A stretch of 64,000 bases of DNA from Streptomyces sp. CB02261 (lineage in GTDB: Bacteria; Actinomycetota; Actinomycetes; Streptomycetales; Streptomycetaceae), in assembly GCF_001905665.1 (NCBI RefSeq), contig NZ_LIVX01000006.1, forward strand, positions 1-64,000, written 5' to 3'. The translations under genes and the position numbers were made by a program. The notes beneath the pieces are model-generated. The model searched no databases, was not told where the DNA came from, and saw only the letters and a program-made list of their open reading frames with translations. Position 1 is the stretch's first letter; the number at the start of each line of letters is the position of its first letter. Below, one piece after another: positions 36,130 through 44,954 of this stretch.

Positions 36130-36456
36130 TCAGGTGAGGTCGAAGGTGACGTTCCCAGAGCCGTCCCAGTCCGGCGCCTCCGTGAGCGTGAAGGTTCCAT
36201 CCCCTGCCTCGACGACTCGCACCATGATCCCTGCGCGGTCCTCACCGGGAAGCGCAATGGAGAAGTGGGGATCCATCTCCATGAGGAAGTCCCAGCCCTC
36301 GCGCTGGATCGTGTCAAGGGTGTTGGCATGCCGACCGGTTGCCCGCCACTGGCCGACCGCGTCGACAGCGACGGTGATGTCGATGTCGTACATCTCAAGG
36401 CAAGTCGACTGGTTAGCCCACCATTCGAGGCGGCCCTGACCCACGAATCGCTCCAT
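36130..36456 (-). CDS. cargo gene between two right ends, 108 aa, unknown
   Basis: The frame from ATG 36456 reads MERFVGQGRLEWWANQSTCL, then YDIDITVAVDAVGQWRATGR, and ends TEAPDWDGSGNVTFDLT. It looks like a compact beta-rich domain without membrane or export signals. A GTG two codons upstream is an alternative start. Its codon bias is that of the host. The protein is not recognised; small beta-rich proteins next to mobile DNA are sometimes immunity proteins, but nothing here shows that. Confidence 0.65.
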   Translation of the reverse strand: MERFVGQGRLEWWANQSTCLEMYDIDITVAVDAVGQWRATGRHANTLDTIQREGWDFLMEMDPHFSIALPGEDRAGIMVRVVEAGDGTFTLTEAPDWDGSGNVTFDLT

Positions 36457-36545
36457 GAGCACACTATGCAACTGTGCAGGCCGACCAGGCGAGCGAGCAC
36501 GGCTGCTGGCCGTCGTGGGCCAGGCCCCGAGATAGAACTCCCCCA

Positions 36546-36590
36546 CATGCCTTCGCCGCCTCGCGACCTCATTCTGAAACGATCAGTAAG
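36546..36590 (+). repeat. 45-bp 3' remnant of a second related IS5 element
   Basis: CATGCCTTCGCCGCCTC here matches the 3' end of the neighbouring transposase (ATGCCTGCGCCGCCTC at 36025), and the match continues through the right inverted repeat to TAAG. The remnant is all that is left of a second copy, or a copy of the end alone. Confidence 0.7.
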
Positions 36591-37474
36591 AGGTCCTAAC
36601 AGAAGCTGTTGATCATGTGACTGTCGGCTGGGCTGCTCGTTGGTCCGTTCGTGGCGAAGAGGAACTCCCGGCCGTGGATCGTGTCGGACGAACTATGGTC
36701 GTTGGTCGAGCCATTGCTCCCGGTTCCGGCGCCGAAGCTGGTGGCGGGGCGGCCGCGGGTGCCGGACCGGCAGGCTCTGTGCGGGATCTTGTTCGTGCTG
36801 CACACCGGGATCCAGTGGGAGTACCTGCCCCAGGAGCTCGGCTTCGGCTCCGGCATGACGTGCTGGCGACGCCTGGCCGCATGGAACGAGGCCGGCGTGT
36901 GGGACCAGCTGCACCTGGTCATGCTCAAGAAGCTGCGTTCGGCCAAGCAGCTGGACTGGTCGCGGGCGGTGATCGACTCCAGCCACATCCGGGCCGCTCG
37001 ACGGGGCCCAAAAGCGGACCCAGCCCGGTCGACCGAGCACGGCCGGGCAGCAAGCACCACGCCCTCGTCGACGGACAGGGCATCCCACTCGCCGTGTCGC
37101 TGACCGGCGGAAACCGCAACGACGTCACCCAGCTGATGCCCCTGCTCGCCAAGGTCCCGTCCGTCGCCGGCCTGGTCGGCCGGCCCAGGCGACGACCGGA
37201 CACGCTGCTGGCCGACCGGGGCTACGACCACGACAAATACCGCCGCCTCGTCTGGGCGCAGGGCATCAAACCGATGATCGCCCGCCGCGGCATCCCGCAC
37301 GGCTCCGGCCTCGGCGTCCACCGCTGGGTCGCCGAGCGGACCATCGCCTGGCTGCACGGCTTCCGCCGTCTCCGCGTCCGCTGGGAACGACGCGACGACA
37401 TCCACGAAGCCTTCCTCGGCCTCGCCACCTGCCTCATCACCCACCGACACGTCCAACGCCTTTATTAGGACTTC
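36590..37474 (+). mobile_element. IS5-family element, 885 bp, TAA duplication
   Basis: The left end GAGGTCCTAACAGAAGC at 36590 resembles the complement of the right end (GAAGTCCTAATAAAGGC ending at 37474). TAA lies on both sides (36587-36589 and 37475-37477). The left TAA is the one that borders the outer right end of the preceding element, so this copy inserted exactly at that junction. It contains only its transposase. Confidence 0.75.
36651..37468 (+). CDS. IS5-family transposase with -1 frameshift at CCCAAAA
   Basis: GTG 36651 starts MAKRNSRPWIVSDELWSLVE. The first frame ends after SRAVIDSSHIRAARRGPKAD, containing the first Asp. The slippery heptamer CCCAAAA at 37007-37013 is in the right register (C CCA AAA) for a programmed -1 shift into KSGPSPVDRARPGSKHHALV. 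The second frame contains LLADRGYDHDKYRR (Asp) and VAERTIAWLHGFRRLRVRWE (Glu) and stops at 37468, just inside the right end. The transposase appears intact. Confidence 0.85.
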
Positions 37475-37497
37475 TAAGCCAGCTGCCTTGCTCGCCT

Positions 37498-37755
37498 ACA
37501 GACGGTGCATGAGCGGGGTGCGCAGGTGAGGGCGGATGCGTACGTCGCCGAGGAATGCGGTGAGTCGTTCGGCTTCGGCCCCAGCGGTTCGGGACGTCGT
37601 CCGACGAGCTCAGCGTGCAGCTGCTCCGACAGGCCGGTGGCGCGCCACTTGGGGCGCACCATCAGCTCTGACAGGTTGAAGGTCTCCTCTGCGGCGGGGG
37701 CGGGGGAGAGGTACTCGCGCCACCACTCCCGTTCATGGACAGGATGCGCTCGCAT
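37498..37755 (-). pseudogene. GNAT fragment joined to another gene end
   Basis: The first part reads HEREWWREYLSPAPAAEETF then LSELMVRPKWRATGLSEQLH, the central strand and acetyl-CoA loop of a GNAT enzyme. After RRPEPL the coding bias moves to another frame giving AERLTAFLGDVRIRPHLRTP and ending LMHRL. Neither part has a proper start. The fragment abuts the right end of the IS5 element at 37474. Confidence 0.5.
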
Positions 37756-37962
37756 CGCCGTTTCACCGGATTCCGCCTGGGCCGTCTGCCAGCGGGGCCC
37801 TCGCGGGCATCGCCACCGCCCGGCGCGAAGACCGGATCGCGGTCACCCCGGGGCCACCAGCTCCTACAACGCCGGAGTCAAACGAGTTCCGGATCAACGA
37901 GGTTGAGCTCCGGAGCGCCCAACAGAGTTGACGTACGAGGTGTCCTCGGGTGTCCTGCTGCA

Positions 37963-38403
37963 ATGTCTGATCTTCGCATCCAGCCGCCGGACGGCGACGC
38001 CACACTCAAGGACTGGCAGTACGTCCACAACGTGATCATTCCTACCCACTCCCTCTCTCTGGACGAGGTACGGGAACGCGCCCGACGCAACCACTTGGAG
38101 GTCGCCTATCTCGATGACGTTCTTGTGGGTTGCAGCACGGTGCGCCCGCCCACGGATGAAACGCCTGCGGCCACAGTTATCGCCCGCGTGCTCGCTGCTC
38201 ACCGCAGGCGGGGGTTCGGGGAGGAGCTCTACGCCCGCGGGCTCGACCGGGCCCGGCAACTGGGGGCCGAGGTGATCGAAACCGTCGTCTTGTCCTCCAA
38301 CGAGGACGGGCTGCGGTTCGCGCTCAAGCACGGCTTCGTCGAGACCGAGCGATACCTGCTGCCCGGAGACACCACCCCCTGGATCGACTTGCGCCTCTCC
38401 TGA
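37963..38403 (+). CDS. GNAT-family N-acetyltransferase, 146 aa
   Basis: ATG 37963 starts MSDLRIQPPDGDATLKDWQY. The GNAT core is VIARVLAAHRRRGFGEELYA (strand, then the Q/RxxGxG/A-type acetyl-CoA loop) followed by LDRARQLGAEVIETVVLSSN and the final KHGFVETERYLLP. The length fits a single-domain enzyme. No ribosome site is strong. The substrate is unknown. Confidence 0.8.
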   Translation: MSDLRIQPPDGDATLKDWQYVHNVIIPTHSLSLDEVRERARRNHLEVAYLDDVLVGCSTVRPPTDETPAATVIARVLAAHRRRGFGEELYARGLDRARQLGAEVIETVVLSSNEDGLRFALKHGFVETERYLLPGDTTPWIDLRLS

Positions 38404-38489
38404 CCGGTACAGGCCTTGCCCCGGCCTGAGCTCACCCGGACGTCATCGGCTTCGAGCAGGAGGACCCGCGCCTCGCCGGGACGGTCGAG

Positions 38490-38870
38490 GTGGCCCTGCG
38501 GTGGCGTGGCTCCACACGGAGCGGCCGGTCCGAGTTCCCGCGTTCCACACGCGGCATGCTGGGCGGCGTGGCAGTGCGCGCCAGCGTCGCCGAGGCCGTA
38601 CGGGACACCTCGGCGCATGGTTGGAGAGGCACCGAGAACAGGCCCGGAAAGGACCACCCCCACACTGCCGAGGCCTGCGCCGACCTCCACGCCGCCAACG
38701 GGAACTTCTACCGCCTGCCCGGCCAGGACACGGCGGTCTGCGCCAACGAGACCGGCCCCGTCACCGTGACCGCGGACGGCACCTACAAGGGGCGCCCGGT
38801 CCACTGGGAGCGAACGTTCGACAACGACTGCGAGCGCCAGCTCGCGACCGGCCTCGTCTACGAATTCTGA
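38490..38870 (+). pseudogene. N-terminally truncated subtilisin-inhibitor (SSI) gene
   Basis: From about 38655 the frame matches the SSI family: EACADLHAANGNFYRL, then VCANETGPVTVTADGTYKGR, then VHWERTFDNDCERQLATGLV and a C-terminal EF. SSI proteins are secreted inhibitors of serine proteases. The signal peptide and first strand are absent: the upstream codons (WRGSTRSGRSEFPRSTRG) are not exported-protein-like. The gene is therefore a fragment or has lost its start. Confidence 0.6.
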
Positions 38871-38992
38871 ACCACCCGCCCGTTCACAGCGGAGAGAACC
38901 GGCGCCCAGCCCGCCGTAGCTCCCCTACCCTGAGCCGCGAGGCGGGCCCGAGCCGACTGGTCAAATCGCGCTCCCCTGGACCCCGGCCTCGG

Positions 38993-39024
38993 GGCACAGC
39001 GGTACAGCGGTACAGCAGTACAGC
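38993..39024. repeat. 8-bp tandem repeat, four units
   Basis: Units GGGCACAG, CGGTACAG, CGGTACAG and CAGTACAG follow directly. The word CGGTACAGCGG also occurs at about 35160 beside an IS left end. No function is evident. Confidence 0.55.
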
Positions 39025-39093
39025 GATTGGTAGGCGTCGTTGATCGTGTAGTCGGTGTTCGGCTGCCCGCTGTCGTGGAATGGAGAGCGGGTG

Positions 39094-39855
39094 TCACGGG
39101 CTGTGGTCGCGTCCGTCCCGTGGTGCGAAGGCTGTGAGGGCGTCGGCGTCGGTCGCGCGAGCGCGCAGGAAGTAGTCGGCCCACTCGGTGATGTCGGGGT
39201 AGGACGAGTCCTGGCTGAGCTGGGTGGCTGCGGCCTCGATGTCGAAGTGCGTGGTGCGGAGTTCGATGCCCGGGCCCAGGAGGGCCCAGTGCGCTCCGGT
39301 TCGTCCGTAGGGCATGCCGATGCTGCCGGGGTTGACCACGAGTCGGCCGTGGGCGACGCGGACGAACGGCATATGGGTGTGACCGCAGACCACGGTGCGA
39401 ATGTCGGCGTCGAGTCCGTCGAAGACTTCCTCCCAGCGGTCGAGGCGGGAGTCGACCAAGACGACCTCCTCGTCGCCGCGAGGGGTGGCATGGCAGAACA
39501 GCACCTTTCCCAGGCCATTAACGGACAGGGAGAGTGATAGCGGAAGTGAACTGAGAAGGTCGAGATGGTCCTCGCGGAGCTGTTCGGCTGCCCAGGGGGC
39601 GATCGGATCGGGGATCGTCTCGCGTTGTCCCCGGCGGTATTCGAGGAGTTCGCGGTCGGCGTTGCCGCTGATCCAGATGACGCGGTCGCCGAGGCTGGTC
39701 AGCAGGTCGAGGACCTGGGTCGGTTGCGGGCCGGCGCTGATGTCGCCGGTGAGCACGATGTGATCGGCGTTGCTGACGTCTGGTTCGGCAAGTACTGCCT
39801 CCAGGGCCGGCAGGACTCCGTGAATGTCGGACAGGACGGCTACTCGGTTCAGCAT
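39094..39855 (-). CDS. calcineurin-like metallophosphoesterase, 253 aa
   Basis: The protein starts MLNRVAVLSDIHGVLPALEA and has all five metal-binding blocks of the family: SDIHG, LTGDIS, SGNADRE (with Asp for the usual His), FCHATP and CGHTHMPF. It is of the YfcE/DR1281 type that splits phosphodiesters or acts as a phosphatase. It is cytosolic. The upstream frame is open for another 190 codons but without homology, so the ATG at 39855 is preferred. Confidence 0.85.
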   Translation of the reverse strand: MLNRVAVLSDIHGVLPALEAVLAEPDVSNADHIVLTGDISAGPQPTQVLDLLTSLGDRVIWISGNADRELLEYRRGQRETIPDPIAPWAAEQLREDHLDLLSSLPLSLSLSVNGLGKVLFCHATPRGDEEVVLVDSRLDRWEEVFDGLDADIRTVVCGHTHMPFVRVAHGRLVVNPGSIGMPYGRTGAHWALLGPGIELRTTHFDIEAAATQLSQDSSYPDITEWADYFLRARATDADALTAFAPRDGRDHSP

Positions 39856-39919
39856 GGTCACCACTGTGGGGCGAAGGCAGCCGAGCGGTGTGATCTTTCG
39901 CCGGGCGCATAGTTCGAGT

Positions 39920-40250
39920 TCAGCGTGTGTGGTCGCCGGGTGCGTAGTTCTTCCAGGGGGCTCCGGCTTCGGTGCCGATGCGAGTGGTGCTCTTGTCGTG
40001 GTAGCCGAGTGCCTGGGCGATGACGGACGCCGGGGCTTGGAGGACAAGTTGGCGGATGGCCGAGGTGCGGCCCTTCTCGGCCGGAACGCCGAGTTTGCCG
40101 GAGGGCGTCGCGCAAAGTGCCGGGGTTCATCGGCTGGCTCGGGTGGCGGCCGGAGAAGAGCCAGGGTGAATCCTGGTTGATGGCAGGGGTGTTGTCGGGC
40201 AGGGCCTGGAGGTAGTCGAGCAGGAGGGCGGTCCGCCGGGCAGCGACCCG
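39920..40250 (-). pseudogene. 3' fragment of an integrase-like gene
   Basis: Two frames contain, in order, QALPDNTPAINQDSPWLFSG and then SAIRQLVLQAPASVIAQALG and YHDKSTTRIGTEAGAPWKNY, ending GDHTR at 39920. This matches the C-terminal region of streptomycete site-specific integrases that end without the usual tyrosine box. The front is missing and one frameshift lies near 40060. It marks a former mobile element. Confidence 0.55.
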
Positions 40251-40253
40251 CCC

Positions 40254-40721
40254 GTGGCTCCTCCGGTGTGGGACGGGGGCAGCCGGGTGGTGCTGAACGG
40301 CGTCGGCGTCCATCTCCACCTCGAAGACGCCGAAGGCCGGGTGCTTCTCGGCCTGCGTCACCCCAAGTCGAAGTACGCGGGCGACACCTGGCACTACCTC
40401 GCCGGGCGGTGCGAGCAGGAGTCCGCCCTCGCATGCCTGGTCCGCAAGGCGTGGGAGGAAGCAGGGCTGGTCATCGACCCCGCGGACGTGGAGCTCGCCC
40501 ACGTCGTCCACGTCGTCGACACTCCGGGCAGCCTGCCCCTGATGCAGCTCATGTTCCGGGCTCGCCGGTGGGAGGGCACCCCCGAAGTTCGCGAGCCCGA
40601 CAAGTGTCTGACCTGGCAGTGGTGGCCGCGGCACGAGCTCCCGGACCGGATCGTCTCGTACACCCGCACGGCCATCACCGCGATCTCCGAAGGCCACCTC
40701 TATTCCCAGCTGGGCTGGTGA
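40254..40721 (+). CDS. Nudix hydrolase-like protein with a degenerate Nudix box
   Basis: The protein (155 residues from GTG 40254) has the Nudix fold: VLNGVGVHLHLEDAEGRVLL, then the box AGRCEQESALACLVRKAWEE, AGLVI, and a C-terminal DKCLTWQWWPRHELPD. In the box one residue is missing after the first Gly and the RE pair is RK, so one metal ligand is lost. Activity is doubtful. The start overlaps the integrase fragment by position, so the N-terminus may be altered. Confidence 0.7.
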   Translation: MAPPVWDGGSRVVLNGVGVHLHLEDAEGRVLLGLRHPKSKYAGDTWHYLAGRCEQESALACLVRKAWEEAGLVIDPADVELAHVVHVVDTPGSLPLMQLMFRARRWEGTPEVREPDKCLTWQWWPRHELPDRIVSYTRTAITAISEGHLYSQLGW

Positions 40722-41437
40722 GCAGGGTGAGCACACCCGCCAGTAGCGAACCCGGCCGGCGGGCCCAGATCGAGCCCCCGCACGTTGATCGGCGTGCGGC
40801 CCGACCTGACCGTCGGGACCCTCCTGCTGCTCGTCCCGCTCATCGCCCTCCCCCGCTCGAAGAGACCTGTCCGGCCGCCGACCAGGGCGCCGACGAGCCG
40901 GAGGCGAGCAGCATCATGCCCATCTTCGCCGGGAATTCCGTCAAGGTCGCCCGCCAGTCCCTCGACACCCCCGCACCGACTGGCTCCTCGCGAGCACGCG
41001 TGTCTCCCCCACTTCTCCTGCCTGCGGGCATGAGAGTGCCGCGGGCGGGGCGACCCGCACCATCCGCCCGGGCGACCAGGACAGGGTTCGTGGGAACGGG
41101 CACGTGCCTGAGAGGGGGCGGGGCAGGCCGGCGACCGCCCGCCCGCCACACCTCGCCGCATGCGTTGAGCGCTTCCCAGAACGCGGAAAGGCCGTGGCGC
41201 ACGGGTCGGTTTTTCGCCGTCTTCCGGCACGCCCGCGCTGAGGTCGAGTGCGGCAACTGTTGTCACTCGGCATGGATGCGGGGCGGTAAGCAGGTGCGAA
41301 TCTTCGGCTTATTCTCGCCCGTGTGTGCGACTGAATGGCGGGCAGCCCCCGGCCGGCCGTGAAGCGGCTGTGGCAGCGTGTGCGGCTCCAGTGGCCGATG
41401 GGTCCACTGTGACGACTCTTCTCGTGGGGGGAAGTGC
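40722..41437. other. long gap upstream of the RHS gene
   Basis: About 700 bases without a supportable gene. Short frames exist but their codon bias is poor. The promoter of the RHS gene should lie near the right end. Confidence 0.45.
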
Positions 41438-44400
41438 ATGACTTCGCGTGTTTCCGGCACGCCTTCTCGGCGTGCCCGTCTGACGGCAAGACATTCCATG
41501 ACCGCGGCGATAGCGGTCCTCGCGCTGGGCGCGTCGTCGCTGCCGGCGTTCGCCGCCTCACCCGCGGCCGGTCCGGGGCCCAGCTCGGTGTGGGGCAAGA
41601 AGGCTGAGCCGCTGGAAGTTCCGCCTGTGAAGGTGGGATCGACCAAACCGGTTGCCTCTCAAGCTGAGGCGGCTCCCTCGAAGGAGGAGGCCGCCTGGCG
41701 TGCGGCACAAAGGGAGCGCGCCCGCACCACGGCGAAAGCGCCGTCCAAGGAGCAGCGCGCCCCAGTGGCCCCTTCGGCGGAAACCGGGGCTCTCTCGTGG
41801 GTGCCCGAGGGGCAGGGATCGGTGCCCTGGCATCAGATCTCGGAGTTCCGTGTCACTGACTCCCTCGTCGCACGGATCAACCTGTCCAACGGCAACCTGA
41901 TGCTGGCCGCGACCGACTTCGAGGTCGCCGGAGTGGGCCAGAAGCTGCGCCTGGCACGTACCTACAACTCACTGCAAGGGCCCTACGGCAAGATGTCGGA
42001 CCGCTGGTGGCAGGAGTACGAGCGCTACCTGCATGTCTTCGCGAACTCGGTCGTGCTCTACGACGCAACGGGTGACTCCGTGAGCTTCACCCTCAACTCG
42101 GACGGGGCGTTCACGACCCCGAAGGGTTACTCCAAGGACCTGAAGAAGAACGCGGACGGCACGTACACGCTGACCGACCGCAAGTCAGGCCTGAAGGACG
42201 CCTACGACGCGAACGGGACGCTCACGAAGGTCACCGACCGCAACAAGGGCACGATCACGGTCGACCAGCACGACGAGACCGGCGAGCACAAGGGCTTCAA
42301 GCTCACAGAGACCCGCTCGGGCCGCTGGATCGACCTGCTCAAGACCTATCCGAACCAGTGGCAGGCCAAAGACAACACCGGCCGGACCGCAGTGTTCGAT
42401 CTCGACGCCAGCGGCAACCTCTCGCGTACGACCGACACGGAGGGCAAGAGCACCTCGTACGCCTTCGACGCGGACGGACGGATCACTAAGATCATTACGC
42501 CCGAAGGGCGCGTCACCACGTTCACGTACGACGCCCAGAACCGGGTCACGTCGATGCTGCGGGCCACCCAGACCGGCGCCTCCGGACACACCGGACCCAC
42601 CTACACCTACTCCTACACCGGCGTCTATCCCTCAGACGCGGGGACGACGACCGTTGCCGACCCCGAGCAGCACGCCACGAAGTACGAGCACGACGGCGAG
42701 GGCAAGGTCACCAAGGTGACCGACGCACTTGGCCGCTCCCGTTCCAAGAGCTTCGACGCGAACAACAACGTGCAGACCGCGACGGACGCGATGGGTGTCG
42801 GCGGCGTCGGTGGGAATGTCACCACCTACGGCTGGGACACACGCAACAACCTCACCTCGGCGAAGCTGCCCACCGGAGCCACGTCGGCCCTGAGCGGCTA
42901 CCAGACCCTGTCGGGGGCAGACCTTCCCGGCAGCATGACCACAGCCGACGGAGAGAAGACGGACTACACCTACGACACGGCCGGCAACACCAAGTCGGTC
43001 GCCGTGACCGGCACCGGCGGCGGAACACAGTCCTTCGACTACAACCCCGCCACCGCCACCTGCGGCGGGTTCGAGGGCCAGCGCTGCAAGGTCACGACGA
43101 AGATGTCGTCGACCAAATCGGTCTCCACGTCCTTCACGTACGACGCCAAGGGCAATCTGACCAAGGTCACACCACCCGCTCCCCTCGGCGTCACCACCTA
43201 CACGTACGACGAACTGGGCCGCCCCGCCACCGTCAAGGACGGCCGCGGTGTCACCACCCTTTACACCTACGACCATCGCGACCGGATCACCAAGGTCGAC
43301 ACCTCCGGCTACGCCACCGTCACCTATTCCTACGACGGAGACGGAAACCTCACCCAGCGCTCGGACGGCACCGGCGTCACCACTTACGCGTTCGACCCCT
43401 TGTCCCGCGAAACCGTGCGCACCTTGCAAAACGGCTCGCAGACACGCCTGACTTACACCCCCGCAGGCAATGTGGACACCTACGAGGACCCGGCCGGCCT
43501 CACCGACTACACCTGGAACGAGGTGAACAGCCTCAAGCAGTTCAAGGACCCGACCGGCAAGGTCACCACGTACACGTACGACAACAATGACGTCCGCACG
43601 AAGACGACGTATCCCGGCGGCACCGCCCAGGAGATCACCCTCGACAAGTCGAGCCGTCCGGAGAAGATCCGGGCGACGTCCCCCAAGGGCACGCTGGTCG
43701 AACTCGCCTACACCTACGGCTACGACCACGACGCCAACGCCACCACTCCCCTCAAGGACGGTGGCAAGATCCGTACCCGCACGGACGTGCTCGCGGGGAT
43801 GAAGACGACCTACACCTACGACGGTGCGGGCCGGTTCTCCTACGCCAAGGAGGAGAAGGGCACCACCCTCAACTCATCCTGGCAGTACTGCTACGACCTG
43901 GCCGGCAACCTGACCTCTCAGGGCGTCGACCCCGGTTGCCCCCGCGGCACCACCTACACGATCAACGACGCCCAGCAGATCACCGCGAAGAACGGCGTCG
44001 CGACGAACTGGTCGTACGACAAGGTGGGCAACGAGACCGCCGGGGCCTCCACACCTGAGGGCACCCGCACCGGGGCGACGTGGTCCGACTACTCCCAGAT
44101 GACTTCGGTCACCGTGGGTGGCAAGATCTACGCCGGTCAGTACGGATCGACGGACCAGAGCGAGCGGATCAAGCTCGGCGACACGTTCTTCCACAACGGG
44201 CCGCTCGGCCTGTCCGCAAAGAGCGTCGGCGGCGTGGACATGGGATTCAACCGGGAACCCGGGGGCACCCTGAACTCCATGACCACCGGGGGCAAGTCCT
44301 ACTACTACCTCACCGACGCGCTCGGCTCGGTCGTGGCGCTCGCCGATGAGGCCGGGGCAAAGGTCAACACGTACTCCTACAGCCCCCGCGGTGTCCAGCG

Positions 44401-44899
44401 TGCCGGGACCTCGGAGCAGGTCCCGCAGCCGTACCAGTTCGCCGGCGGTTACCACGACGCCACCGGCCTCTACCACTTCGCCGCCCGCTACTACGATCCC
44501 AACATCGGCCGCTTCACCAGCACCGATCCCTCCGGCCAGGAGAAGAATCCCTATCTCTACGCCGAAGGCGACCCCGTCAACCGCATCGACCCCACCGGCC
44601 TGTTCAGTCTCGGTGACGGTCTGGGACTCGCCGGTACCGCCTTGGGCCTCGCCTCTGTCTTCATCCCCGGCGGTGCACTTGTCGCCGGTGGCCTCGCGGT
44701 TGCCTCCGCAGGACTGGAGATGGCCGGAGCAGCCGCCAACGGGGAAAGCGGGTCGAAGATCGCGATGTCCGGAGTCGTCGGCTTCGTCGGCGGCAAGGTC
44801 GGCGTCGCAAGCAAGTTGCTCGGCGCTGGCAAGACCCTCGACCGCTCCATCGGGTTGGGCTACTGGGGTATGGGCGCGGCAGCCGGCATCGTCGCCTAG
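41438..44899 (+). CDS. secreted RHS-repeat protein, 1153 aa
   Basis: GGGGGAAG precedes ATG 41438. A signal peptide ends near AFAASPAAG. A linker rich in Ala, Glu and Lys leads to LVARINLSNGNLMLAATDFE and then more than fifteen YD/RHS repeats (TSYAFDADGRITKIITPEGR, TTFTYDAQNRVTSMLRATQT and others) that form a shell. The RHS core closes with YHDATGLYHFAARYYDPNIG, RFTSTDPSGQ and DPTGLF. The variable C-terminus (residues about 1060-1153) is short and hydrophobic: GLAGTALGLASVFIPGGALV, GGLAVASAGLEMAG. No known nuclease motif is present. RHS proteins deliver toxic C-terminal domains; here the tail looks membrane-active or is a remnant. Confidence 0.85.
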   Translation: MTSRVSGTPSRRARLTARHSMTAAIAVLALGASSLPAFAASPAAGPGPSSVWGKKAEPLEVPPVKVGSTKPVASQAEAAPSKEEAAWRAAQRERARTTAKAPSKEQRAPVAPSAETGALSWVPEGQGSVPWHQISEFRVTDSLVARINLSNGNLMLAATDFEVAGVGQKLRLARTYNSLQGPYGKMSDRWWQEYERYLHVFANSVVLYDATGDSVSFTLNSDGAFTTPKGYSKDLKKNADGTYTLTDRKSGLKDAYDANGTLTKVTDRNKGTITVDQHDETGEHKGFKLTETRSGRWIDLLKTYPNQWQAKDNTGRTAVFDLDASGNLSRTTDTEGKSTSYAFDADGRITKIITPEGRVTTFTYDAQNRVTSMLRATQTGASGHTGPTYTYSYTGVYPSDAGTTTVADPEQHATKYEHDGEGKVTKVTDALGRSRSKSFDANNNVQTATDAMGVGGVGGNVTTYGWDTRNNLTSAKLPTGATSALSGYQTLSGADLPGSMTTADGEKTDYTYDTAGNTKSVAVTGTGGGTQSFDYNPATATCGGFEGQRCKVTTKMSSTKSVSTSFTYDAKGNLTKVTPPAPLGVTTYTYDELGRPATVKDGRGVTTLYTYDHRDRITKVDTSGYATVTYSYDGDGNLTQRSDGTGVTTYAFDPLSRETVRTLQNGSQTRLTYTPAGNVDTYEDPAGLTDYTWNEVNSLKQFKDPTGKVTTYTYDNNDVRTKTTYPGGTAQEITLDKSSRPEKIRATSPKGTLVELAYTYGYDHDANATTPLKDGGKIRTRTDVLAGMKTTYTYDGAGRFSYAKEEKGTTLNSSWQYCYDLAGNLTSQGVDPGCPRGTTYTINDAQQITAKNGVATNWSYDKVGNETAGASTPEGTRTGATWSDYSQMTSVTVGGKIYAGQYGSTDQSERIKLGDTFFHNGPLGLSAKSVGGVDMGFNREPGGTLNSMTTGGKSYYYLTDALGSVVALADEAGAKVNTYSYSPRGVQRAGTSEQVPQPYQFAGGYHDATGLYHFAARYYDPNIGRFTSTDPSGQEKNPYLYAEGDPVNRIDPTGLFSLGDGLGLAGTALGLASVFIPGGALVAGGLAVASAGLEMAGAAANGESGSKIAMSGVVGFVGGKVGVASKLLGAGKTLDRSIGLGYWGMGAAAGIVA

Positions 44900-44912
44900 T
44901 CATCTAGTCAGA

Positions 44913-44937
44913 AGTCGGTAGTCGGTAGTCGGTAGTC
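44913..44937. repeat. 7-bp tandem repeat after the RHS gene
   Basis: AGTCGGT occurs three times in a row, followed by AGTC. It lies between the RHS stop and the small membrane gene. Confidence 0.6.
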
Positions 44938-44954
44938 ACGGGAGGATACAGAAC

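Larger units (their letters stand above)
35179..36586 (+). mobile_element. IS5-family element (TAA target) with an extra gene and two right ends
   Basis: The left end CTGATCGTTTCAGAATGAG (35179-35197) is matched by two right ends. The inner one, at 36045-36062, lacks one base; the outer one, 36568-36586, is a perfect 19-bp complement. TAA stands before the left end (35176-35178), after the inner end (36063-36065) and after the outer end (36587-36589). Homology between inner and outer right ends extends about 20 bases further inward, so the outer end is the 3' remnant of a related element. Between the two right ends lies a 108-codon gene on the minus strand. The basic element is 884 bp; the larger unit is 1408 bp. 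Confidence 0.75.

Noticed and set aside
28106..37474. The island as a single composite transposon
   Set aside because: The elements belong to different groups with their own target duplications, so one shared transposition event is not supported.
42632..43729. Minus-strand 365-codon frame inside the RHS gene
   Set aside because: It is opposite repeated, clearly coding RHS sequence and has no independent features.
44661..44903. Minus-strand immunity gene overlapping the RHS tail
   Set aside because: Only Arg-rich shadow frames exist there; the plus-strand 37-codon gene downstream is the better candidate.
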